Below are positions 44,648 to 52,719 of a DNA stretch of 64,000 nucleotides, piece by piece. This DNA is from Lonepinella koalarum (GTDB lineage: Bacteria > Pseudomonadota > Gammaproteobacteria > Enterobacterales > Pasteurellaceae). A program made the translations under genes and the position numbers. The stretch is from the NCBI RefSeq assembly GCF_042926695.1, contig NZ_CP170642.1, positions 2,356,001 through 2,420,000 of the forward strand. Direction: 5' to 3'. A model generated the notes under the pieces. The model was given only the letters and a program-made list of their open reading frames with translations, ran no database searches and was not told where the DNA came from. How positions within the stretch are numbered: the first letter of the stretch is position 1; the number at the start of each line of letters is the position of its first letter.

Positions 44648-44686
44648 TAGTTTTTTATTGTAATATCAAATCATTAAGTTATACAA

Positions 44687-45261
44687 ACGCTTGGGAACGG
44701 CGCAAGTTGGGGGATATTGCAGAACGTATAACTAGAAAGAATGGTGATTTATCTGTAACCTTGCCTTTAACAATTTCTGCACAAGAGGGACTAATCGCTC
44801 AAACAGAATTTTTTGATAAGCAAGTGGCAAGTAAAAATATTAGCAACTATTATGTTATCGAAAATGGTGAGTTTGCATACAATAAAAGTTATTCAAATGG
44901 CTATCCATTTGGAGCTATAAAACGTTTAGATAACTACAATAATGGTGTATTATCAGTACTTTATATCATATTCAAGCCTAAAGATATTTACTCTCAATTT
45001 TTAGTATCTTATTTTGATTCAAATTATTGGCATAGTGAAGTGGCAAGTATTGCAGTTGAGGGAGCTAGGAATCATGGATTATTGAATATATCTTCTAATG
45101 ATTTCTTTGATATTAAATTGAATATACCCAAATCTCTAGAAGAACAAACCCAAATCGGCAACTTCTTCAAGCAGCTCGATGACACCATCGCTAATCATCA
45201 ACGAGAACTGGAAAAGTATCAAAAAATAAAATTAGCGTATTTGGAGAAGATGTTTGTTTAG
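44687..45261 (+). pseudogene. Silent half hsdS (module C), inverted relative to the operon
   Basis: The plus strand reads TNAWERRKLGDIAERITRKN, then a distinct target-recognition domain (SAQEGLIAQTEFFDKQVASK, VSYFDSNYWHSEVASIAVEG), and the conserved end EQTQIGNFFKQLDDTIANHQ followed by RELEKYQKIKLAYLEKMFV and a stop. No ATG or ribosome site precedes it; the frame is open only through a short leader toward module D. The last 119 bp (45142-45260) are repeated inverted at the end of the expressed hsdS. Inversion between 5' core repeats would place this domain in the expressed gene. Confidence 0.88.
45142..45260 (+). repeat. 119-bp inverted repeat, copy 1 (3' end of hsdS module C)
   Basis: From GAACAAACCC to the stop codon region of module C. 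It is repeated in opposite orientation at 46031-46149 with a single mismatch (CTTCAAG versus CTTCAAA). Parts recur at 44158-44216 and 46659-46725. The pair brackets higBA. Confidence 0.92.
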
Positions 45262-45276
45262 GGAAAATTGAGATAT

Positions 45277-45302
45277 TTTAGGGTGTGAGATCACACCCTA
45301 AA
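45277..45302. terminator. Palindrome between silent hsdS module C and higA
   Basis: TTTAGGGTGTGA (45277-45288) and TCACACCCTAAA (45291-45302) form a 12-bp perfect stem around GA. It lies between two convergent genes. It lacks a strong T-run, so it may be a terminator of both genes or a protein-binding palindrome. Confidence 0.6.
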
Positions 45303-45314
45303 CATCCTCTAGGT

Positions 45315-45635
45315 TTACACTGTTGCCTGTTTATATTGTGTCGTCAACTGAATATTTAACGCATTTAAAATACGTAAAATAGTTTCAAAGCGTGGTTTAG
45401 TTGTACCATTTAACGCTTTATATAGGCTTTCTCGTGCGATACCAGTTTCATTGGCTAATTGGGTCATACCTCTGGCTCGAGCTACATCAGATAACGCTTC
45501 TAAAAATTCAGCCTGATCACCACTGGCAAGACTTTCGGCTAAATAAGCATTGATGGTTTCTTCATCAGTCAAACATTCAGCTGGATCGTAATCAGTGATA
45601 CCATATTTTTCGATTTTTTCTTGTGAAATGACCAT
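45315..45635 (-). CDS. higA: HigA-family antitoxin (helix-turn-helix)
   Basis: A 106-residue protein. The N-terminal part (ITDYDPAECLTDEETINAYL) and the C-terminal helix-turn-helix (GMTQLANETGIARESLYKAL, NGTTKPRFETILRILNALNIQL) match the probable addiction-module antitoxin family (HigA-like). It should neutralise the toxin encoded 4 bp upstream and repress the pair. It sits between the two 119-bp inverted repeats of the hsdS locus, so it would be inverted with any switching event that uses them. Confidence 0.9.
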   Translation of the reverse strand: MVISQEKIEKYGITDYDPAECLTDEETINAYLAESLASGDQAEFLEALSDVARARGMTQLANETGIARESLYKALNGTTKPRFETILRILNALNIQLTTQYKQATV

Positions 45636-45639
45636 TTCA

Positions 45640-45948
45640 TTATCCTCCGTTATTATTTTTTAAATCCGCCCATATTGCTTTGGCTTTATTAATATCATCT
45701 TGCTGTGTCGATTTATCCCCACCATTAAGCAGGAAATAGATTGTCTCTCCATCTTGGGCATAATAAACACGATAGCCAGCCCCTAAGGGTATTCGCATTT
45801 CATATACACCGCCACCAACACTCTTGTAGTCACCAAAATTACCATTTATAGCTCGTTTAATACGAGTATTGATAACCGCTACTGCTTGACGGTTTTTAAG
45901 GTTTTGTAGCCAGTCAATAAAAATAGCCGTACGTTTGATCGTATTCAT
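45640..45948 (-). CDS. higB: HigB/RelE-family toxin
   Basis: A 102-residue protein of the RelE/HigB killer family. It reads KRTAIFIDWLQNLKNRQAVA, RIKRAINGNFGDYKSVGGGV, YEMRIPLGAGYRVYYAQDGE, and IYFLLNGGDKSTQQDDINKA, with the basic and aromatic residues of mRNA interferases (Lys/Arg and Tyr around GYRVYY). The toxin gene precedes the antitoxin, as usual for higBA. Upstream lies the hsdS stop at 46030. It probably stabilises the island or couples survival to its retention. Activity is inferred. Confidence 0.9.
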   Translation of the reverse strand: MNTIKRTAIFIDWLQNLKNRQAVAVINTRIKRAINGNFGDYKSVGGGVYEMRIPLGAGYRVYYAQDGETIYFLLNGGDKSTQQDDINKAKAIWADLKNNNGG

Positions 45949-46029
45949 TTTTAATCCATATATCTATAAAAATGTGAATATAATTGTAATCCGCAGATTA
46001 CAATTAATCAAGTGAAAAAATTTACTCTG

Positions 46030-47229
46030 TTAAACAAACATCTTCTCCAAATACGCTAATTTTATTTTTTGATACTTTTCCAGTTCTCGTTGATGATTAG
46101 CGATGGTGTCATCGAGCTGTTTGAAGAAGTTGCCGATTTGGGTTTGTTCGGATAACGATGGTAACGAAATTACGGCATTTTTTATATCATTTGAATTTAT
46201 TGAATCAAAAGTTGACCCAGTGCTTAAAACATCCCAAAAGCCACGTAATTTCATTCTTATTAATGTTTGATAAATAAATTCATTTCCCTTTAAACTGGCA
46301 ACACCACGCCCAAGAACCACATCATAGCTAGTTTTAGCAATATCTCCAACAGGTGCTCTAACCGTTAGAATTAAATCATGTTTCTTAGCTAATTTTGTAA
46401 TTTGCTTTGTCCAAACTCTAGGAAATACTGCACCATTTATAATATCTGCATTACCTTGCACTAAAATATAATCTTTAGGATCATTAGTATAATTCTCTGA
46501 ATTAGGCGATTGACCCATGGTAATTTCGACTACTTCCCTCAACTTGCACCGTTCCCAAGCGTCCGTGAAATTTGGGAATCTTAGCTCTGGAAATGCCTTA
46601 TTTTCCTTTGGAAACATTTTTTCTAAATAAGAAGTCTTTAAATTTTTGTATTTTTCAAGCTCTCGTTGATGATTAGCGATGGTGTCATCGAGCTGTTTGA
46701 AGAAGTTGCCGATTTGGGTTTGTTCAATAACAGATGGTATTGTAATATTGATTCCTAAAAATGCTTGTTTGCTTATATTGAGCAATCCGTCCATTCTTGC
46801 ACTAGAGCTAATTAATTTTCCCAATTCTCCATCGGGAATTTTAGACCAGAATAAATATTCTAAGAATGTAGGGTTTGCATATTTAGAACATTTAATACTA
46901 TGATATACCTTTGGAACAAGGGCTTCATTAAGATCTTTTAATTCAATTACAACACCGTATTTTGCTAATTTAGAATTGCCATGATTATAAGATAATTCAC
47001 CTTTTCTTAATAAAGTGTAATTCTGTAACTGATTTCCTGCAATAACCTGTGAAAATCGTTCTTTTTGTTCTAACCATCCCAAACTTGCAGATATAGTTAA
47101 TATGGGTAAATCGGTTCGACCGTCATTGCCTGACACGTCTTTTACCACATCCCCCAACTTCCGCCGTTCCCAAGCGTCCGTGAATCCAGCAAAGCGAATA
47201 GCTGGCACATTGTTGTTTTTCTCGCTCAT
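46030..47229 (-). CDS. hsdS: Type I restriction-modification specificity subunit, expressed copy
   Basis: A 399-residue HsdS with two target-recognition domains. Module A (about residues 17-150) begins TDAWERRKLGDVVKDVSGND. A conserved spacer EQTQIGNFFKQLDDTIANHQ and RELEKYKNLKTSYLEKMF follows. Module B (about 215-355) begins TDAWERCKLREVVEITMGQS and the second conserved spacer closes the protein (YLEKMFV). Each domain reads half of the bipartite DNA target. It starts 6 bp after hsdM. Repeats at both ends of each module are shared with silent modules C and D, so the sequence seen here is probably one of several states. Confidence 0.95.
   Translation of the reverse strand: MSEKNNNVPAIRFAGFTDAWERRKLGDVVKDVSGNDGRTDLPILTISASLGWLEQKERFSQVIAGNQLQNYTLLRKGELSYNHGNSKLAKYGVVIELKDLNEALVPKVYHSIKCSKYANPTFLEYLFWSKIPDGELGKLISSSARMDGLLNISKQAFLGINITIPSVIEQTQIGNFFKQLDDTIANHQRELEKYKNLKTSYLEKMFPKENKAFPELRFPNFTDAWERCKLREVVEITMGQSPNSENYTNDPKDYILVQGNADIINGAVFPRVWTKQITKLAKKHDLILTVRAPVGDIAKTSYDVVLGRGVASLKGNEFIYQTLIRMKLRGFWDVLSTGSTFDSINSNDIKNAVISLPSLSEQTQIGNFFKQLDDTIANHQRELEKYQKIKLAYLEKMFV
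46031..46149 (-). repeat. 119-bp inverted repeat, copy 2 (3' end of expressed hsdS)
   Basis: The reverse complement of copy 1 (45142-45260) with one mismatch. It encodes the C-terminal conserved spacer of HsdS. The two copies are separated by 770 bp holding higBA and a palindrome. Confidence 0.92.
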
Positions 47230-47235
47230 CGCTCA

Positions 47236-49758
47236 TTACTCCCCAATTAATTGCTGTGCCAACGCCCAAAAAGCGGCTTCTGACTGTTGACGCTGTTGCT
47301 GAATTGCTTGTAGTGTTTCGGCATAACGTAAATGCAAGGTTTTTAAACGTTGTGCTAACTGGCGTGAATGGCTATGCGTAATATTTTCTAAGTCTGCGAC
47401 TAATCTGGTCAGCCATTTTTGGGCTAACAGGGTTTTGATTTCAGTGACGGTTAGAGTTTGGTAACGTTGTTCCACCTTGATGTCAAGGGCGGGTTCTTTC
47501 TCCTTTAAGGTCGATTTTAAGCTCTTAATCTGTTGACTCGTCTGCTCAATAGATTTTAATAGGGCGAATTTGTCGCTGGCATCTTCTTCGCCCAGTAAAT
47601 CCAATAATGCCGTTTTCGCTTTGTTGGCATTGCTCTTAGCGGTCTTGATAATATCGGAAAGTGCGGTTAAATCTTCTTCATTTTCCACCGCACTTTGCAG
47701 TTCATCTTGAGCAGTTTGTAGCGGTTCTTCTTGTTGTGTGATTTGATTTTTTAGTTCGGCACAGAGCGTCACATCATCATTAAAAAAGGCTTCTGCAATC
47801 AGGGAGTTAGGCAAAAGCACGCCCTCATTGCCGTCTTGTACTTCCTTACCAGATTTAATAATCATATTGGGTTGTAACGCTTTTGCGTAACTAAAATCTA
47901 AATCATGTTCAGCAATCAGCTCAAGATCGGGCTGAATTTGATTACGCCAGCTATCCACAAATAACTGATAGGCCTCATAAGGATCGGTAAAATGGGATTG
48001 TTCAAAATAGCCAAATAATTGTTGTTCTAATTGCTGAAAACTTAACAAAATTTGTTCAGAATCTAATGCGGTTTCTGCCAATAACAGATTTTTGACGTTC
48101 TGTTGCCATTGTTCAATGTTGGCGTGCATTTGGGTAATAAACGCCTGATAATCGGGGTCTTGTGAGATACAATTAAAAATATCGTCTGGCTCCACATTCA
48201 AACTGACGAATTTCGGGCGTAATGGGCGAAATAATTTTTCTTTTAACGCTGGAAAGGCTTGCCAGAACCGATCAAAATGTGCAATGTCTTGTTCTGGAAT
48301 GCCCCCTTTTAAATGGGCGTCAATATTTTGGCTTTCTGTTTGATTGATCGGAGTGATATAGCGTGGAATATTCAAATTAAATTGATTTTGCTCAATTTCA
48401 GTTAAGCTGGCAATATGGCTAAAACCATCAAGTTCAGCACGGTTCAAATAAACATCCAGAATTTTCTTAATATCACGCTCACGCAAGATGTTGGAATTTT
48501 TTTCTTTGCGGAAACCTTGCGATGCATCAATAAACAATACATTGTTATATTGAGTGGTTTTTCGCAACACTAAAATAATAGTGGGAATACCTGTGTTGGT
48601 GAAAATACCTGCTGGCAAGCCAATCACGGCATCAATTTGACCCCGTTTAAGCAGGGCAGTACGAATTTTTTCTTCTTCATTACCACGAAATAACACGCCA
48701 TGGGGTAACACAATCGCCATGATCCCATCTTGTTTTAAATGATATAAACTGTGTAATAAGAACGCATAATCCGCTTTAGTTGCGGGTGCTAATCCATAAT
48801 CCCGAAAGCGTGGATCTTTTAATTGTCCGTTTGCATTATCCCATTTCGCAGAATACGGCGGATTTGCCACCACACAATCCACAAACAGCGGATCATTTTT
48901 ACCACTAATAATCCCATTCGGCCAATCTTCTTTAAGCGTATCGGCATTGCGTAATACCATATTGGCTGGTGTTACACCTCGCATTAATAAGTTCATTCTG
49001 GCAATATTGTAGGTGGTGGAATTATTTTCTTGTCCGTAATATTTAATATTATGGTGATGTTTAGAATGGTTGGTTTCATCCCCCACAGCAAACAGCAATG
49101 ACCCCGATCCAGCGGTTGGGTCATAGACCGTACAATGTTCTTTGTGCCGTAATTCATTTGCCACAATCATCGCCATAATACGAGAAACTTCATGGGGCGT
49201 ATAGAATTCCCCCGCTTTCTTGCCTGATGCCATGGCGAATTGTGCGATTAAATATTCATAAATAAAGCCGAACGTGTCATATTCTCGATTGCTATCACTA
49301 ATATTAATTTCATTTAATAACATGATTAAGCGACGAATGGCGGTTTCTTTTTCTGCTGGGTTGCTACCAAGTTTTTCTGATGTGAGATTGACATCTTCAA
49401 AAATTCCTTCAAAGTCATCACGTTGGCTGTCGTTAATATTTTCTCTAAAATGGCTTAATGCGTCAGTGACGGCGGAAATTTTCCAGTTTTTGTTTTTAAT
49501 ATTCTCCACCCAAGTGGCATAAAGATCCGCCTCAAAAATAAAATAGCCTAAATCTTCTTGAATGGTGGCGATATCGCTTGCATCGACTTCTTTGGTAGTG
49601 ATTTGATATTCTTTGTGTAAATGTTTTTCTTGATGTTCAGACAGAAATTTATAAAAAAGGAAGCCCAAAATATAATTTTTATATTCACTGGCATCCATTT
49701 TGCCACGTAAATCGTTCGCAGAAGCCCACAGTTTGTTGGCAAGTTGTTGTTTATTCAT
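47236..49758 (-). CDS. hsdM: Type I restriction-modification methyltransferase subunit with long C-terminal extension
   Basis: Started at the ATG at 49758 (AAGGAT upstream, MNKQQLANKLWASANDLRGK) it has 840 residues; an upstream extension to 49974 lacks a ribosome site. The N-terminal helical domain, then GEFYTPHEVSRIM, VYDPTAGSGSLLFAV (SAM motif I) and CVVANPPYSAKWD (NPPY, N6-adenine catalytic motif) are in the order of HsdM proteins. Typical HsdM has about 500-550 residues. Here a further stretch of about 250 residues, largely Gln/Glu/Leu-rich coiled coil, follows. Two uptake signals (47659-47667 and 47687-47695) lie in this extension, the only ones in the island. Confidence 0.93.
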   Translation of the reverse strand: MNKQQLANKLWASANDLRGKMDASEYKNYILGFLFYKFLSEHQEKHLHKEYQITTKEVDASDIATIQEDLGYFIFEADLYATWVENIKNKNWKISAVTDALSHFRENINDSQRDDFEGIFEDVNLTSEKLGSNPAEKETAIRRLIMLLNEINISDSNREYDTFGFIYEYLIAQFAMASGKKAGEFYTPHEVSRIMAMIVANELRHKEHCTVYDPTAGSGSLLFAVGDETNHSKHHHNIKYYGQENNSTTYNIARMNLLMRGVTPANMVLRNADTLKEDWPNGIISGKNDPLFVDCVVANPPYSAKWDNANGQLKDPRFRDYGLAPATKADYAFLLHSLYHLKQDGIMAIVLPHGVLFRGNEEEKIRTALLKRGQIDAVIGLPAGIFTNTGIPTIILVLRKTTQYNNVLFIDASQGFRKEKNSNILRERDIKKILDVYLNRAELDGFSHIASLTEIEQNQFNLNIPRYITPINQTESQNIDAHLKGGIPEQDIAHFDRFWQAFPALKEKLFRPLRPKFVSLNVEPDDIFNCISQDPDYQAFITQMHANIEQWQQNVKNLLLAETALDSEQILLSFQQLEQQLFGYFEQSHFTDPYEAYQLFVDSWRNQIQPDLELIAEHDLDFSYAKALQPNMIIKSGKEVQDGNEGVLLPNSLIAEAFFNDDVTLCAELKNQITQQEEPLQTAQDELQSAVENEEDLTALSDIIKTAKSNANKAKTALLDLLGEEDASDKFALLKSIEQTSQQIKSLKSTLKEKEPALDIKVEQRYQTLTVTEIKTLLAQKWLTRLVADLENITHSHSRQLAQRLKTLHLRYAETLQAIQQQRQQSEAAFWALAQQLIGE

Positions 49759-49890
49759 GAAAATTATCCTTTTTTTTGAGCAATGATACGTTCGCTGTGA
49801 TTGAGCGTAGGGTATTTTACGCTTATTTTTAGCCATTGTGCAATTCTGGCTTTTACGATAAGATTTTTGTGATATTAACTGAATTATTTC

Positions 49891-50073
49891 ATGATCATGA
49901 GCGAAGCACTTTTCCCACACCGCAAACAACCAGAAATCTGCCCTCAATGTGGTTCGCCGTTGCATATTAGGCAAGGTAAAAAAGGGCTGTTTTTAGGCTG
50001 TTCGGCTTATTCAAATTGTGATTTTCTTGTGCAAGAACCAGCAGATAAATCAGCAAGATGTTGTTTGTTCTGA
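49891..50073 (+). pseudogene. Truncated topoisomerase-type zinc-ribbon protein (YrdD-like fragment)
   Basis: A 60-residue frame contains one zinc ribbon: ICPQCGSPLHIRQGKKGLFLGCSAYSNCDF, the Cys4 pattern found in the C-terminal domain of topoisomerase I and in YrdD. YrdD-like proteins carry several such ribbons over about 180 residues. Here the frame stops after RCCLF and no further ribbon follows before the iclR gene. It is probably the 5' remnant of a gene cut at the edge of the restriction island. An intact short protein cannot be excluded. Confidence 0.6.
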
Positions 50074-50160
50074 ATATGGTAAAGGGAATTAATCGCTCGT
50101 CGTGGGAGGCAAAGTAAGACTTTTTATGGGTGCAGATCATTTTCACCTCACTTTCTTATT

Positions 50161-50961
50161 TTAGACCGGTATTTCCTCCATAAACCCCAATTCTTTTGAA
50201 ATCAATAATGCCGTTTTTCTAATTTCACTGAGCAAAAAATCGATACCCATTTTTTTAAGTCGATAGATGGATGTGGAAATAGACACCGCATATTCCACTT
50301 TATTAAAAGCATCAAAAACTGGACAAGCCACACAGACTACACCTAATTCATTTTCTTCCTTATCCATGGCAAATTGAATTTGTCGGATTTCTGCTAATTC
50401 CTGTTGCATCAGGTGTAAATCCGTAATGGTGTTTTTGGTTAATTGTTGAATATTCTTTTGATGAGATTGCCAATAATTTGCGACATAATTACTATTATTT
50501 TCATAGGCTAGATAAAGTTTTCCCATGGCAGAACAATAAAGTTGTAGATATTGACCAATGTATGCCCTTGTTTTTAACATACCTGTGGTCGGTTCAAGTT
50601 TATAAATCATAATGGCATGATCATCTTCTCGTTTGGAAAAATTCACAGTCTCGCCAAGGGTTAAATTAAGTTGCTCTAAATAAGGGGAAGCAATATGGAT
50701 AATATTAAAAGATGAAAGGGTTTTTTGTCCAAGATTCAGACATTTAGTGGTTAAGCGATAGCTACCTTGCGTATTGGTTTGTTTGATATAGCCTTCCGCT
50801 TGCAATCCTTGTAATAAACGGTGTACCGTGCTTTTATTAAGCTCAGCCAATTCCGCCAATTTGGCTAAAGGGCAACCATTTGGATAATCGCTCAACAATT
50901 CCAATAATTTTAACCCACGAATAAGACTTTGATTTCCCGTGTTTTTTGCTTCATTTTGCAT
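50161..50961 (-). CDS. yiaJ: IclR-family transcriptional regulator of the yia operon
   Basis: A 266-residue regulator. The winged helix at the N-terminus reads QSLIRGLKLLELLSDYPNGC and LAELAELNKSTVHRLLQGLQ, typical of IclR/KdgR/YiaJ. The C-terminal effector domain has TGMLKTRAYIGQYLQLYCSA, MGKLYLAY and ELGVVCVACPVFD. It is divergent from yiaK across 211 bp carrying a perfect 15-bp palindrome and a CRP site. In E. coli YiaJ represses yiaK-S. Effector unknown here. Confidence 0.9.
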   Translation of the reverse strand: MQNEAKNTGNQSLIRGLKLLELLSDYPNGCPLAKLAELAELNKSTVHRLLQGLQAEGYIKQTNTQGSYRLTTKCLNLGQKTLSSFNIIHIASPYLEQLNLTLGETVNFSKREDDHAIMIYKLEPTTGMLKTRAYIGQYLQLYCSAMGKLYLAYENNSNYVANYWQSHQKNIQQLTKNTITDLHLMQQELAEIRQIQFAMDKEENELGVVCVACPVFDAFNKVEYAVSISTSIYRLKKMGIDFLLSEIRKTALLISKELGFMEEIPV

Positions 50962-50989
50962 AATTCTCCCCCCACAATCCTTGTTGACG

Positions 50990-51004
50990 TTTCACTATGT
51001 GAAA
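50990..51004. promoter_or_regulatory. Probable IclR-type operator palindrome
   Basis: TTTCACTATGTGAAA is a perfect odd-centre palindrome 29 bp upstream of the IclR regulator start and beside the yiaK promoter region. Its position suits autoregulation and control of the divergent yia operon. Confidence 0.6.
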
Positions 51005-51020
51005 TACTTTTCTATAAAAA

Positions 51021-51036
51021 TGAGATCTAGCTCACA
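51021..51036. promoter_or_regulatory. CRP-cAMP site before yiaK
   Basis: TGAGATCTAGCTCACA matches TGTGA-N6-TCACA at 9 of 10 core positions, 137 bp upstream of the yiaK ATG. Catabolite activation of the operon is the likely function. Confidence 0.8.
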
Positions 51037-51172
51037 AATTTAAAAAATAATATATAACCATTTGATTTATAAGTATTTATATTTCATTGCTTAAATTGAC
51101 TTTTATGGTTGATAAGTGTACTTTATAAAACGTGATTTTACAATTTGAAATTTAGAAAATTTGGAGTACGCC

Positions 51173-52171
51173 ATGAAAGTTTCTTATGAACAATTAAAAG
51201 CAGAATTTAAACGTGTATTACTTTCCCGTAAAGTACGTGAAGATATTGCAGAAGAATGTGCAACAGTATTTGCTGACACCACCCAAGCGGGAGCCTATTC
51301 TCACGGGGTAAACCGCTTCCCACGTTTTATTCAACAACTGGAAAACGGCGATATTAATCCAGAAGCCGAACCGACCAAAGAGTTGTCTTTAGGAGCGATT
51401 GAACAATGGGATGCTCATCAAGCCATTGGTAACTTAACTGCTAAGAAAATGATGGATCGAGCGATGGAATTAGCGGCAAAAAATGGTATCGGAGTGGTCG
51501 CATTACGTAACGCAAATCACTGGATGCGTGGCGGCGCTTATGGCTGGCAAGCGGCAGAAAAAGGTTATATTGGGGTGTGCTGGACCAATGCCCTTGCGGT
51601 GATGCCACCTTGGGGCTCAAAAGAATGCCGTATCGGCACAAATCCATTGATTATTGCTGTACCAACCAGCCCAATTACCATGGTGGATATGTCTTGCTCT
51701 ATGTATTCTTACGGTATGTTAGAAGTGCATCGTTTACAAGGTCGCCAAACCTTTGTGGATGCTGGGTTTGATGATGATAATAATCCAACTCGTGATCCTG
51801 CCACTGTAGAGAAAAACCGTCGCTTAATGCCAATGGGATTCTGGAAAGGATCTGGCTTATCTATCGTGTTAGATATGATCGCAACGCTGCTTTCTAATGG
51901 TGAATCTACCGCAGCAGTGACGGAAGATAAAGACGATGAATATTGCGTTTCCCAAGTGTTTATTGCGATTGAAGTGGATCGTTTGATTGACGGCAAAACT
52001 AAAGAGGCAAAACTTAATCGTATTATGGATTATGTGCGTACCGCAGAGCCTGTGGATCCAAATCAACCTGTACGTTTACCGGGTCATGAGTTCACCACGA
52101 TTTTAGCCGATAACAAAGCTAATGGTATTCCAGTAGATGATACGGTTTGGGCGAAATTAACATCGCTCTAA
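51173..52171 (+). CDS. yiaK: 2,3-diketo-L-gulonate reductase
   Basis: Started at the ATG at 51173 (GGAG upstream; an ATG at 51161 lacks a ribosome site) it has 332 residues, equal to E. coli YiaK/DlgD. The family's catalytic His region AGAYSHGVNRFPRFI is near residue 44. Other marks are NANHWMRGGAYGWQAAEKGY, NPLIIAVPTSPITMVDMSCS and MGFWKGSGLSIVLDMIATLL. It reduces 2,3-diketo-L-gulonate to 3-keto-L-gulonate with NADH. It is the first gene of the rightward yia operon. Confidence 0.95.
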   Translation: MKVSYEQLKAEFKRVLLSRKVREDIAEECATVFADTTQAGAYSHGVNRFPRFIQQLENGDINPEAEPTKELSLGAIEQWDAHQAIGNLTAKKMMDRAMELAAKNGIGVVALRNANHWMRGGAYGWQAAEKGYIGVCWTNALAVMPPWGSKECRIGTNPLIIAVPTSPITMVDMSCSMYSYGMLEVHRLQGRQTFVDAGFDDDNNPTRDPATVEKNRRLMPMGFWKGSGLSIVLDMIATLLSNGESTAAVTEDKDDEYCVSQVFIAIEVDRLIDGKTKEAKLNRIMDYVRTAEPVDPNQPVRLPGHEFTTILADNKANGIPVDDTVWAKLTSL

Positions 52172-52176
52172 TTTAG

Positions 52177-52217
52177 ACCGCACTTTGGCTTGCAGATCAG
52201 TTCAAAGTGCGGTGGCT
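52177..52217 (+). terminator. Paired-uptake-signal stem between yiaK and yiaL
   Basis: ACCGCACTTTG (52177-52187) and CAAAGTGCGGT (52203-52213) form a perfect 11-bp stem with a 15-base loop, followed by GGCTTTTT. It may attenuate transcription into yiaL and later genes. Confidence 0.75.
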
Positions 52218-52251
52218 TTTTCGTGAATTTTACAACATTAAGGATACTATT

Positions 52252-52713
52252 ATGTTTTTTGGTCATATTGCTAAAGTCGAGCCGAACCGTTATCCGCAAG
52301 CGATTCAACAAGCCTTGAATTATCTTAAACAGACCGATTTTGATTCTCTTCCCGCGGGGCGCTATCCATTCCAAGGCGACAGTTATGTACAAGTGTTAGA
52401 TTTACAAACCCAGCCAAAATCAGCCTATCTGCCCGAAGTTCACCGTAAATATTTAGATGTGCAATATTGGCATAAAGGCAGTGAACGTATGGCGGTCGCA
52501 CCTGATTTAGGCAATAACCCTGTGGCAGAAGAATATAGTGCGGAAAAAGATATTCTGTTTTATCAATCTATTCCAAATGAGCAAGAAATTCTGTGTCAAG
52601 CAGGCAATTTTGCGGTGTTCTTTCCAGAAGATGCTCACCGCGGGGCTTGTGCTGAACATGAAACTGGGCTTATCCGTAAAATTGTAGTAAAAGTCGCAAT
52701 AAATGAACTTTAG
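52252..52713 (+). CDS. yiaL: YhcH/YjgK/YiaL-family cupin-like protein
   Basis: A 153-residue protein when started at the ATG at 52252 (AAGGATA upstream). It begins MFFGHIAKVEPNRYPQAI, with family motifs FPE-type VFFPEDAHRGAC and YLDVQYWHKGSERM. The fold is a cupin-like beta sandwich with His/Glu metal-site candidates (HRKY, EDAHR). YiaL sits in the diketogulonate operon of E. coli; its reaction is not established, possibly anomer or lactone handling of the sugar acid. It is followed by the TRAP genes. Confidence 0.92.
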   Translation: MFFGHIAKVEPNRYPQAIQQALNYLKQTDFDSLPAGRYPFQGDSYVQVLDLQTQPKSAYLPEVHRKYLDVQYWHKGSERMAVAPDLGNNPVAEEYSAEKDILFYQSIPNEQEILCQAGNFAVFFPEDAHRGACAEHETGLIRKIVVKVAINEL

Positions 52714-52719
52714 GAGTCA

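Larger units (their letters stand above)
44620..47177. repeat. Four copies of a 28-bp 5' core repeat of hsdS modules
   Basis: A core containing GCTTGGGAACGG and ending in GTTGGGGGA or a close variant begins every target-recognition module: copy D 44620-44647 (reverse), copy C 44687-44714 (forward), copy B 46535-46562 (reverse), copy A 47150-47177 (reverse). Copies C and D are head to head, 39 bp apart. Copy B differs at a few positions. The coding sense is (T/D)AWER(R/C)KL. These are candidate crossover sites for domain exchange. Confidence 0.85.
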
